From positions 1 to 64,000 of the forward strand of contig CANSUS010000008.1 in the NCBI GenBank assembly GCA_947650155.1: a DNA stretch of 64,000 bases. The letters are read 5' to 3'. The translations under genes were made by a program, and so were the position numbers. Numbering within the stretch: the stretch's first letter is position 1; each line of letters begins with the position of its first letter. Origin of the DNA: an uncultured Lachnospiraceae bacterium (GTDB lineage: Bacteria; Bacillota; Clostridia; Lachnospirales; Lachnospiraceae). Shown piece by piece: positions 1 through 7,015 of the stretch. Under the pieces are notes generated by a model that made no database searches, was not told the origin of the DNA, and saw only the letters and a list, made by a program, of their open reading frames with translations.

Positions 1-94
1 CGAGGTTTTCTTTTATTCAATTGGCGTTATTTCTGAATTACAGGAATGCTCCTACCCCATTTCTTCACATACTCCCTCAGACTGTCAGAAAATA

Positions 95-793
95 TTACCT
101 CTCAAATAATGCGCTGACCTCCATCTTATCCATAATCCCCTGTGCATCCACTCCCGGATGCGTAACATAAATCCGGCACACCTGCTCTACAAATTCACGC
201 TCAACTCCCAGATGTCCTGCAATGGACTCCACCTTATGTCCCGCTTTCATTTCCCGGATAATTACTTCCACCGTATGTTTCAGATTTCCCTCCGTCACAT
301 TAAGAATCGGCTGTTTGGGAGTATTTTCTGTCAGATCGATCTTTTCCACTTTAAAGTTTCCGTCAGGTTCTTCTATCTTAAGAACTGCCATTGTCACAGG
401 CTGTCTGAAACGTCTCGGTCCGCAGCTTCCCGGATTCAGACAATAGACTCCGTTTTCCTTTTTCTCTTCATACTTATGAGAATGTCCGTAGATAAATAAA
501 TCCACGCCGCTTAAGTCTTCTTTCCTTTGCTTCTTATTGTGTACCATGTACACGCGCAGGCCAAACAGTGTAGCCTCTATCTGCGTCTGAAGCCCCTCCG
601 CCCATTCTTTGTCATTATTTCCCCGTACCACATATACAGGCGCAATTGCATTTAGTTCGTCCAATATTTTCTGACTGTTAATATCTCCTCCATGCAGAAT
701 CATCTCACAGCCTTTCAATATCTCCTTGATTTCGGATCGAAGTAATCCATGCGTATCCGCTATCACTGCTATCCTATGCGTTAAATTCCCCAT
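95..793 (-). CDS. YfcE/MJ0936-type metallophosphodiesterase with C-terminal HTH-like extension
   Basis: Predicted cytoplasmic calcineurin-like phosphoesterase of the small YfcE family, which hydrolyses phosphodiesters with two metal ions. Visible metal-site motifs are IADTHG near the N-terminus, LHGGDIN, VRGNND, YGHSH and NPGS. After the catalytic domain there is an extra segment of about 60 residues (HTVEVIIREM through THPGV) resembling a helix-turn-helix. The frame is open 102 bases further upstream, but the ATG at 793 follows GGAAGG at good spacing and begins directly at the family domain, giving 232 aa. It lies 23 bp after the histidine kinase stop and is probably the last gene of that operon. 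The substrate is unknown. Confidence 0.85.
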   Translation of the reverse strand: MGNLTHRIAVIADTHGLLRSEIKEILKGCEMILHGGDINSQKILDELNAIAPVYVVRGNNDKEWAEGLQTQIEATLFGLRVYMVHNKKQRKEDLSGVDLFIYGHSHKYEEKKENGVYCLNPGSCGPRRFRQPVTMAVLKIEEPDGNFKVEKIDLTENTPKQPILNVTEGNLKHTVEVIIREMKAGHKVESIAGHLGVEREFVEQVCRIYVTHPGVDAQGIMDKMEVSALFER

Positions 794-816
794 CTTTTTG
801 TAACCTTCCGCCTTTC

Positions 817-1707
817 TCAAAACTGCATCCTGATCCGAAAAATTCCTGTCTTGCACTCTGCCTCCAGCCCGATTCCAAGCCCTTCTGCCAGACATGACAC
901 CACATACAGCCCCAGTCCGCTCCCTTCCATACTCCTTGCGCTGTCTCTGTAAAAAGGCTCAAATATCCTGTCTGTATCCGGCGTCCTCCCCTCTTCCATA
1001 TCGTTCTCCACTATAAGCACAAGGGCATCGTTCTCCGAGCACACTTTCACTCCCACATAACTGTTTACATACTTTCGGACATTAGAAAACAAATTTTCCA
1101 TCATCCGTTTCAGATCATGTTCATTTGTTTCCACAAACAGATCTGACTCCGGTAATTGAAAATCTGTTCTTATTTTCCGTTCTTCAATCCACCCGTACTG
1201 CTGTAAAATGCATTCAGCCAGAAAATTTCCCACATTCAAAAAAGTCTTCGACGTCTTATCTTCCTTTGCTTCCCAAGAAGATATTTCAAAGAAATCATCC
1301 GACAAAAGTTTTAAATATGTGACTTTATCCATTGCAATATCCAGATATTCCTTTTCTTTTCCGGTCAAGCCTGCGCTTTTTTCCAGTAACTGCATATATC
1401 CTTTTGCAGCGGTAAGAGGCGTGCGAAAATCATGGGAAATACCGGCAATCACATGTTTAAGCGCTCTTCTGTCTTCTTCATACTGCCTTGCAAGCCCCTT
1501 TTGTACTTCTGTGTATGCGTTAAGAGCATTGGCAAGTTCTACTATATCTGTTCCGAAGCAGTCCACCGTCACCGGCGTATTCCAATCCGCATTTTTTCTT
1601 TTTCTGATTGTTTTTGTAAAGTCTCTGATCTGCCTCTTATATTGATACATACGAAACGCCAGCGCAGCCACAGCCGCCGCCAGAACTCCCATACTTAAAA
1701 TTATCAT
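817..1707 (-). CDS. Sensor histidine kinase with short N-terminus
   Basis: Membrane-anchored histidine kinase, 296 aa. A single hydrophobic stretch (residues 1-20) replaces the usual extracellular sensor domain. The H-box ISHDFRTPL has the phosphoacceptor His92. The N-box MMENLFSN lies around residues 202-209 and the G2 box GSGLGL around 262-267. The usual DxG of the G1 box is poorly kept (VENDMEEG). Kinases with almost no sensor domain that sit beside an ABC transporter often read a signal through the transporter. The partner is very likely the OmpR-type regulator at 3552-4238, with the ABC transporter genes between them. The start codon is only moderately supported: AGAGG lies about 11 bases upstream. 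Confidence 0.87.
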   Translation of the reverse strand: MIILSMGVLAAAVAALAFRMYQYKRQIRDFTKTIRKRKNADWNTPVTVDCFGTDIVELANALNAYTEVQKGLARQYEEDRRALKHVIAGISHDFRTPLTAAKGYMQLLEKSAGLTGKEKEYLDIAMDKVTYLKLLSDDFFEISSWEAKEDKTSKTFLNVGNFLAECILQQYGWIEERKIRTDFQLPESDLFVETNEHDLKRMMENLFSNVRKYVNSYVGVKVCSENDALVLIVENDMEEGRTPDTDRIFEPFYRDSARSMEGSGLGLYVVSCLAEGLGIGLEAECKTGIFRIRMQF

Positions 1708-1732
1708 CCCTTTTCACGCCTCTTTTTTGCCA

Positions 1733-2482
1733 TTATTCATAGAGTCTCTTTTTCATCCCCCTGTAAGAAATTGCATACCATACGCCGCCTTCTATCAGCA
1801 TACCTGCAATCACCGTAAAAATCAAGTGTCCGGTAATCTCATATTCAAAGCTTATGATCTTTGCCAGCTTTATCATGGTAAACCATTCTCCGATTCTCAC
1901 CATTACCGCTTCAGAAAACCGCCCTTCCAGTGACTGTATAAAAAACAGAAAAAACACTTCCACAAAAGTGAACCATACATAGGCAGCCGCTGCACCTGTG
2001 AGACGCCGGAAAGAAGTGAGAATCAGTATTCCATTGGCGCAGACCGAAAAGAACACCACAAATAAAAGGAGCAAACGAAGGGGAAACTGCCCAATCTGTC
2101 CAATCCCGTTGCAGCATCCTATTATGATCCAGTATAATCCCATAACCGCTAAAACAGATCCGGAAACCAGAACGGCATCCACAAATACTTTGCTGAATAT
2201 AATCTGAAAAATTTTATTTCCTGCCATCACCTCATAATATGCCGTTTTGTTCCTATATCCGATCCCCACAATAACCGCTGAAAACCCTGCCAGAAGACCG
2301 GGCATGAAAATAGAAATCATTAATTGTGACGCCTTTAAATTTTCCGCTAAAGTTCCCTTACAGATTTCAAGATTTATAAGCGGCGGAAACACCGTACAGA
2401 CTACACATGCTGCAAACAGCCACTTCATAAACCCGGAAGAATGTCTTACCCTGAACCATTCCGCTTTCATTAACCGATTCAT
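1733..2482 (-). CDS. ABC-2 type permease (lantibiotic/bacitracin-immunity-like)
   Basis: Integral membrane subunit of an ABC transporter, 249 aa, with about six hydrophobic segments. The size and the N-terminus (MNRLMKAEWFRVRHSSGF) match BcrB/LanE-G-like ABC-2 permeases, which move or expel membrane-active peptides and other amphiphiles. A strong AAAGGAGG lies 8 bases before the ATG. It starts 14 bp after the ATPase stop and ends 25 bp before the kinase, so the genes are one transcription unit. The substrate class is inferred from family and context only. Confidence 0.82.
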   Translation of the reverse strand: MNRLMKAEWFRVRHSSGFMKWLFAACVVCTVFPPLINLEICKGTLAENLKASQLMISIFMPGLLAGFSAVIVGIGYRNKTAYYEVMAGNKIFQIIFSKVFVDAVLVSGSVLAVMGLYWIIIGCCNGIGQIGQFPLRLLLLFVVFFSVCANGILILTSFRRLTGAAAAYVWFTFVEVFFLFFIQSLEGRFSEAVMVRIGEWFTMIKLAKIISFEYEITGHLIFTVIAGMLIEGGVWYAISYRGMKKRLYE

Positions 2483-2496
2483 ATTTAAAGCCTCCT

Positions 2497-3408
2497 TTAT
2501 TCCTGTGATACCTTTGACAAATAGTACTCTTCTAAATTTTCACCCTCTAACGCCAGCTTTGTCAGAATAAGCCCGTTGTCCGTAATACTCTTTGAAACCT
2601 TCTCTACCTCGTCCAAATGGGTATAAAGACGGATCTCTTCTTTTTCCATAACCTGATACTCTGTCACATGAAATTCCTCCTCTAACACTGCTGCCGTCCG
2701 GTTTATATCGTTCGTTTTAATTGTCAGAAAGCATCTGCATCGTTCTTCCAGTTCCCCATCAGAAAAGCACTCCACTAATTTTCCATGATTGATAATCACA
2801 AAATCCGTACACAGCTCTGATAATTCAGACAACAGATGACTGGAAATTAAAATCGTGGTTTTCTCCTCTGCACACAATCTTTTCAGTATATTGCGAATAT
2901 CTACGATTCCTTCCGGGTCCAGTCCGTTCACCGGTTCATCCAGAACCATAATTTCAGGGCCGGGAAGGAGCGCCATACCGATGCCAAGACGTTGCTTCAT
3001 GCCAAGTGAAAACTGTTTCACCGGTTTTTTCCCGGTATCGGCAAGCCCTACAAAGTCCAGTATCTCTTTGATCCTTTCCTCTCTTGCCACTCCTCTGACA
3101 TAACGGATATACTCCATATTTTCAAAGGCAGTCATACTGCCGTCCAGATAAGGCGCTTCCAGCATAAAACTCATGCGGCTTCTGCTCTCCTCCAAATCTT
3201 TTTCATTTCCAAAAATTGTAATCTTACCCCCGGTAGGCTCTGTCAGTCCCGCTATCATTTTCATGATTGTCGTCTTTCCTGCACCGTTCGGTCCGATCAG
3301 TCCATAGATATGTCCTTTTTTTATTGTAAGCGTAAAATTTTCCGCTGCGGTATGATTTCCTTTTCCATATACTTTTGTCAGCCGCTCTAACTGTAAAATG
3401 TCCTCCAT
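2497..3408 (-). CDS. ABC transporter ATP-binding protein, BcrA type
   Basis: Cytoplasmic ATPase that powers the adjacent permease, about 303 aa. Walker A is GPNGAGKTT, the signature is FSLGMKQRLGIGMALL, Walker B is IMVLDEPVNGLD, and the switch histidine is in ISSHLLSE. A C-terminal tail of about 100 residues after the nucleotide-binding domain is typical of BcrA/NatA-like subunits. The frame opens with GTG at 3411, but the ATG at 3408 lies 7 bases after AAGGA and is preferred. The gene is preceded by a row of T-rich direct repeats that may bind the upstream response regulator. Confidence 0.88.
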   Translation of the reverse strand: MEDILQLERLTKVYGKGNHTAAENFTLTIKKGHIYGLIGPNGAGKTTIMKMIAGLTEPTGGKITIFGNEKDLEESRSRMSFMLEAPYLDGSMTAFENMEYIRYVRGVAREERIKEILDFVGLADTGKKPVKQFSLGMKQRLGIGMALLPGPEIMVLDEPVNGLDPEGIVDIRNILKRLCAEEKTTILISSHLLSELSELCTDFVIINHGKLVECFSDGELEERCRCFLTIKTNDINRTAAVLEEEFHVTEYQVMEKEEIRLYTHLDEVEKVSKSITDNGLILTKLALEGENLEEYYLSKVSQE

Positions 3409-3490
3409 CACTTTTTCCTTTCTGTACGATAAGTTGTCTTAGCTTCCGCCATCCTTAACTTTGCTGTCTTAACTGACTATAGCATCCTAT

Positions 3491-3538
3491 CTTAAAGAAA
3501 AGGTAAAGAAAAAGGTTAAGAAAAGGTAAAAGAAAAAC
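3491..3538 (-). promoter_or_regulatory. Tandem direct repeats ahead of the ABC transporter genes
   Basis: Read on the minus strand there are four consecutive units of the form TTTTCTTTACC or TTTTCTTAACC, with periods of 11-13 bp. OmpR/PhoB regulators commonly bind direct repeats of about 11 bp, and one is encoded immediately upstream. A TATAGT -10-like box lies about 10 bp downstream with no good -35, as expected for an activated promoter. Binding by the neighbouring regulator is inferred. Confidence 0.5.
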
Positions 3539-3551
3539 AACAGCGCATGGT

Positions 3552-4238
3552 CTACTGTTTTAACCGGTATCCCATACGCCAGACAGTTTCAATGTATTCT
3601 TCTTCCTGTGCATACTGTTTTATTTTATTTCTCAAATTGCTTATATGTACTTTCAATGTACTGTCTTCGTTAAAATACGGCTCGTTCCATACGCTTTCAA
3701 ATAAATTGGCCTTTGAAAACAGCTTTGTGGGATTACGCAGCATCAATTCCAAAATCCCATATTCTTTACTGGTTAAAACAAGAAGGTTTCCTTTGACTGT
3801 TACGGTCTTTGCATTGCAATCCATCTGTAATTCCTTATACTGCAATTTTTCTTTACCATCCCCCTTTTCCTGTTTATCGATCCTTCTTAACACAGCTTCT
3901 ATCCTGACTGCCACTTCGTCCAGATCAAAGGGTTTTGTGATATAATCGTCGGCTCCCATACGGATCACGTCTATTTTGGTCTGCACCGTATCCTTTGCCG
4001 ACAAAATGATAACCGGTATATCGGAAAATTCCCTTAACTTTGTGAGCACCACATCTCCGCTTTGAAACGGCAGCATCAGATCCAGGCAAACTAAATCAAT
4101 GGTTTGTCCATCATGCAGTATCGTCAGCGCGCTTAAACCGTTTTCTGCAGTTACCACACTGTATCCCTGCGACTGCAGATAATCACAGAGCAGGCGGGTT
4201 ATTTCTTTATCATCTTCTACAATAAGTATTTTTGCCAT
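3552..4238 (-). CDS. OmpR/PhoB-family response regulator
   Basis: DNA-binding response regulator, 228 aa. The receiver domain (about 1-115) has the acidic pair in IVEDD, the phosphoacceptor Asp53 in CLDLMLP, the conserved Ser in IILSAKD and the Lys in ITKPFD. The C-terminal winged helix (about 130-226) contains LTSKEYGILELM and the recognition helix region VHISNLRNKI. It is first in the order regulator, ATPase, permease, kinase. It probably controls the transporter through the direct repeats just after its stop codon. Confidence 0.92.
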   Translation of the reverse strand: MAKILIVEDDKEITRLLCDYLQSQGYSVVTAENGLSALTILHDGQTIDLVCLDLMLPFQSGDVVLTKLREFSDIPVIILSAKDTVQTKIDVIRMGADDYITKPFDLDEVAVRIEAVLRRIDKQEKGDGKEKLQYKELQMDCNAKTVTVKGNLLVLTSKEYGILELMLRNPTKLFSKANLFESVWNEPYFNEDSTLKVHISNLRNKIKQYAQEEEYIETVWRMGYRLKQ

Positions 4239-4317
4239 TGTATGATTTTCCTTTTTTCTATAAATATCGCAGTTCTAAAAATAGACATCCAACATAAAAT
4301 GTATAAAGGAGAAACTT

Positions 4318-4443
4318 ATGAAATTACAGTATAAAATTGTTCCTCATGACAACCTATACTCTTGCTTACAACAATTAAAAGAAGTAAAAATAATAACAAT
4401 AAAATTTTACTTGAATGGATACTTTATACTTTTTTTATCATAA
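4318..4443 (+). CDS. Possible 41-aa peptide with a strong ribosome binding site
   Basis: A small ORF on the opposite strand to its neighbours. AAAGGAG lies 6-7 bases before the ATG. The predicted peptide begins MKLQYKIVPHDN and has a hydrophobic end (YFILFLS). Its last 6 bp overlap the end of the PIN gene tail to tail. It could be a real small protein or the stub of a longer gene lost when the AT-rich patch was inserted. I do not recognise it. Confidence 0.3.
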   Translation: MKLQYKIVPHDNLYSCLQQLKEVKIITIKFYLNGYFILFLS

Positions 4444-5187
4444 ATTGCTGTAGTCTGGTGAAATCAGCTTAATTCCCATTGACTCACATATAGGCTCAAA
4501 ATCTTGTCGATTACTGCTGCAGACTGCCATCTCTTCCTTCCCTGCAGCCTCGGATACTATAACGGTATCTCCCAGTTTTTGGCAATTCCTCCCTTTAAAG
4601 TTTTCCGCTTTCAATAATGATTTTCTAATAATATCTTTTAGGCTGTCATCATACTTCTCATTTTCCAAAAGAAGTTCTAATTTCTCTTTTCGTTTTTTCC
4701 AGAATTCACAAATTTGGCATTGTTCTTCCTTTTTAGAGCAAAAGATATTTTCTAATTTAGGAATACCATCCTCATATGTAACAAAAGCTTTTGCCTTATT
4801 ACATTCCGTTTCATTCAATACCTCAACAAGTTCATCATAAAACCTCTCAATTATAATATGTAAATAATTATCTAAATTATCTTTTATAAGTTCTAAATCA
4901 TAATCACAATTTGCCGCCAGATTATTAAACAATTTAAACATACGGCCCTGGCTGCGGCCAAAAACTTTTTCCGTTATTCTGCATCCTGTTTGTTCAATAT
5001 CATTTTCCTGTAAAAATATATTATATAGGGTAACATAATCATTTACTATATTATAAAAGTACTCTCCCAATACATAAGTTGTTGAAATTAATTCATTTCC
5101 CCTCAGCACTTCATCTATTCTTTTAAGCCTTTTGTTAGATCCAAATATTCTGTCTATTTGTATAGTTGTATCTAATACGACTTTCAT
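4438..5187 (-). CDS. PIN-domain protein with a cysteine-bearing insertion
   Basis: Predicted metal-dependent ribonuclease-fold protein, 249 aa. The start MKVVLDTT puts Asp6 in the first PIN acidic position. Glu42 (GEYF), Asp207 (LGDTVIVSEA) and Asp229 (SNRQDFEPI) match the other three, and the end GIKLISP is typical of PIN proteins. A segment of about 150 residues separates the two halves and carries Cys150, Cys157 and Cys160, with Cys202 nearby, a possible metal site. Usual VapC-type PIN toxins are about 130-140 aa, so this is an enlarged form. It starts 4 bp after the preceding gene's stop, behind GGGAG, which indicates translational coupling. Toxin or defence activity is inference. Confidence 0.72.
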   Translation of the reverse strand: MKVVLDTTIQIDRIFGSNKRLKRIDEVLRGNELISTTYVLGEYFYNIVNDYVTLYNIFLQENDIEQTGCRITEKVFGRSQGRMFKLFNNLAANCDYDLELIKDNLDNYLHIIIERFYDELVEVLNETECNKAKAFVTYEDGIPKLENIFCSKKEEQCQICEFWKKRKEKLELLLENEKYDDSLKDIIRKSLLKAENFKGRNCQKLGDTVIVSEAAGKEEMAVCSSNRQDFEPICESMGIKLISPDYSNL

Positions 5188-5191
5188 TCAC

Positions 5192-5746
5192 TTACTCCCA
5201 TTCTACCATTGTTCTTAATCCAACTCTCCTGAATTCCCTTTCCATCTTTACCATAAAATTATCATATTCCATTTCGTCATTCTGAAGAGCAGCCATAATG
5301 TTCCTGAATTCTTCCAACTGTTCTTCGCTGAAAATTTCCAGATCGCTATTTATTTTTAATACGCTTCTAAAGAAAACTATCATTTTTCTTTTTTTAGAAT
5401 CTATATTATAATTTTTACGCAATATATCTAACTGATTAATGATTCTGGTAGTACACTGAATCTGAATACGAATATCATCATTATCTCTCAATTCGTCAAT
5501 TATAGTTTCCGCCTTTTCTATATTAATGTTTGTAGAACTTTTTTCTTTCAGATCCTGCTTTTTTAACAGCCCCTTATTATCTTTACTCAATAAAAAATCA
5601 ACTTTTTTATCAAGTTCATCTATCCGCTCTTCATATTTGTTTATTTTATTATCAATCTTTATGTCCAACAGCGCTTCATAATTGAAAACAATATTTCCTT
5701 TATTCGGATAAATATATGTCGTATATTTTTTCTTTACTCCATCCAT
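5192..5746 (-). CDS. Unknown coiled-coil protein, co-cistronic with the PIN gene
   Basis: 184 aa, lysine- and glutamate-rich, AT-rich codons, no membrane segment. Residues about 29-75 look like a coiled coil (INKYEERIDELDKKVDFLL). The C-terminal half is helical and acidic and ends in VEWE. I recognise no family. GAGGG lies 8 bases before the ATG. Its stop is 4 bp from the PIN start, so it could be an antitoxin or adaptor for the PIN protein. Its own leader carries a hairpin and an ATGGGAG box like that of the gene upstream. Confidence 0.65.
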   Translation of the reverse strand: MDGVKKKYTTYIYPNKGNIVFNYEALLDIKIDNKINKYEERIDELDKKVDFLLSKDNKGLLKKQDLKEKSSTNINIEKAETIIDELRDNDDIRIQIQCTTRIINQLDILRKNYNIDSKKRKMIVFFRSVLKINSDLEIFSEEQLEEFRNIMAALQNDEMEYDNFMVKMEREFRRVGLRTMVEWE

Positions 5747-5762
5747 TGTATTTTCCCTCTAA

Positions 5763-5787
5763 CTCCCATCCGCCTGCTTTGGCAGGC
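5763..5787 (-). promoter_or_regulatory. Hairpin plus GATGGGAG leader element (copy 2)
   Basis: In the transcript, a 6-bp stem GCCTGC/GCAGGC with a 4-base loop is followed by GGATGGGAG, about 20 bases before the start of the 184-aa gene. The element at 6543-6568 has the same design with a different stem sequence but the same ATGGGAG tail. Conserved structure with changed stem bases points to an RNA element rather than chance. Confidence 0.5.
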
Positions 5788-5801
5788 ATACCAATCAATG
5801 T

Positions 5802-5896
5802 GGAGAATGCCCGTATTTGGGGCATTCTTCTGTGTGAGACTTAGTACTTCTTGACGAAATGCCCTCTGGCATGAGTCTTAGAAGCACTTCTCACAC
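5802..5896 (-). ncRNA. Two tandem RNA hairpins between the unknown genes
   Basis: Just after the stop of the 211-aa gene lies a 65-base imperfect hairpin (5832-5896): GTGTGAGA pairs with TCTCACAC, then AGT/ACT, CTTCT/AGAAG, GAC/GTC and ATGCC/GGCAT close on a 4-base loop. Next is an 11-bp hairpin (5802-5830) around GAATGCCC/GGGCATTC. Neither has a U-tract, so they are not ordinary terminators. The inner GGGCATT of the first can also pair with AATGCCC of the second, so two exclusive folds are possible. It may be a cis-acting intercistronic RNA or a processed small RNA. Confidence 0.5.
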
Positions 5897-5901
5897 TATA
5901 A

Positions 5902-6537
5902 TCAGCATGAAAGCAATTTCTTTTTTATCGTCTCTAATTGTTCGATCAAATAATCCAAATCGTTCACATCACACACAAATTCTACTTTTTCTTCTCTGTC
6001 TTCAATTAATTTTATAACTTCATTTGGTAACGTAAAATCAGGTAATTTTTTATTTACCGCTATCCTGATCAAAGCATATTTAAGCTCTTCCTCATTATTA
6101 ATTATATATTTATTTATGTCTGATTGAAATCCGGAAATTTTATTGTTTATTGTATTCTCTTTAAAATAATATCTTCGTACTGTATCATTATTAACAATTC
6201 TTTCTACCACATATTTGTATTTTTCCTCCACTATGTTCAATATATCCTGTATATCGTCTTCCTCTATCATACCATCTTCACATTGTGTTTCCAAATAATC
6301 ATTCAAATCCTGTAAATCAAAATCCCCCTCTAAAGCCTCTTCCAATAAAGAAACCACTTCGCGCATTACAATTTTTTTTAACTCCGGTTTCTCATTTGGT
6401 ATCTCAACATAGATATTTTTTATACAGCCATATAATAACTTTGCTTTGTTTTCTTTTAAGCATTCAAAAAAGTAATTCGCTGCTTCTTCAAATTTCTCCC
6501 ATGAACTTCTATATCTAAAATCTCTTGGCATTCTCAT
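5902..6537 (-). CDS. Unknown acidic protein, first gene of the PIN cluster
   Basis: About 211 aa, rich in Glu, Asp, Lys and Asn, with no signal peptide or membrane segment. The body is helical (VMREVVSLLEEALEGDFDLQ) and the C-terminus ends KKKLLSC. I recognise no family. The frame opens at 6549, but ATGGGAG there works better as the ribosome binding site for the ATG at 6537, 5 bases later. It is AT-rich, unlike the flanking operons, which suggests acquisition by transfer. It heads the leftward set that continues through the hairpins to the 184-aa and PIN genes. Confidence 0.62.
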   Translation of the reverse strand: MRMPRDFRYRSSWEKFEEAANYFFECLKENKAKLLYGCIKNIYVEIPNEKPELKKIVMREVVSLLEEALEGDFDLQDLNDYLETQCEDGMIEEDDIQDILNIVEEKYKYVVERIVNNDTVRRYYFKENTINNKISGFQSDINKYIINNEEELKYALIRIAVNKKLPDFTLPNEVIKLIEDREEKVEFVCDVNDLDYLIEQLETIKKKLLSC

Positions 6538-6542
6538 ATTTG

Positions 6543-6568
6543 CTCCCATCTGTCCGCTTTTACGGACA
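6543..6568 (-). promoter_or_regulatory. Hairpin plus ATGGGAG leader element (copy 1)
   Basis: In the transcript, TGTCCG, a 6-base loop and CGGACA form a 6-bp stem followed directly by GATGGGAG, which serves as the ribosome binding site of the 211-aa gene. The design matches the element at 5763-5787. Confidence 0.5.
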
Positions 6569-6685
6569 CTTTACCCCACTTTTGCTGCTATTCTGCTATT
6601 AATATAACCACATTAAAAATACAATATAAGGTATAATGAATTCATCCAATTAATGCTCTTTCCCTTTTTATTTCAGCGAGTCCCT

Positions 6686-6850
6686 TTACAAATTTTCTTC
6701 CTTATATTTTTCTATTCCCCTTTTCACCGCTTTACTGATTTCGGGAATACTTTCTTCAATTGCATTCTTTACCGCCCACTTGATCACAAAATACATAGCA
6801 AATAAAATGATAAGAGCGCTGCCAGCGCTTAATCCCAATTCACCTAACAT
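6686..6850 (-). CDS. 54-aa single-pass membrane protein (DUF6019-like)
   Basis: A short gene with a strong GGAGG 7 bases before the ATG. The predicted peptide starts MLGELGLSAG, crosses the membrane once (about residues 9-28, SALIILFAMYFVIKWAV) and ends in a charged amphipathic helix (ISKAVKRGIEKYKEENL). Small proteins of this shape are common in Clostridia and I believe this belongs to the DUF6019 group, though I cannot confirm that here. Function unknown. It is transcribed away from the DUF2339 gene. Confidence 0.65.
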   Translation of the reverse strand: MLGELGLSAGSALIILFAMYFVIKWAVKNAIEESIPEISKAVKRGIEKYKEENL

Positions 6851-7015
6851 AAAATTTCCTCCACTTTCTAATCTCCATAAATTTCTATCATCTTAAATAG
6901 TAATATACCACATATAATCCCGTTTCGCATTATTTTTTACTTTCTTTGGATAAACAAACGGACATATGATAAAATAAATCTAACTTTAGGAAAGGAAAAT
7001 AAATACATAAATCAT

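Noticed and set aside
158-499. Rightward frames inside leftward genes, as seen through most of the window
   Set aside because: They mirror the codon pattern of strongly supported genes on the other strand and lack ribosome binding sites and domains.
793-895. N-terminal extension of the phosphodiesterase
   Set aside because: It would overlap the kinase gene by about 80 bp; the internal ATG has the ribosome binding site and matches the family start.
5757-5896. Type III toxin-antitoxin RNA repeats
   Set aside because: The hairpins are not tandem copies of one sequence, there is no terminator between them and the next gene, and the associated gene is a PIN, not a ToxN fold.
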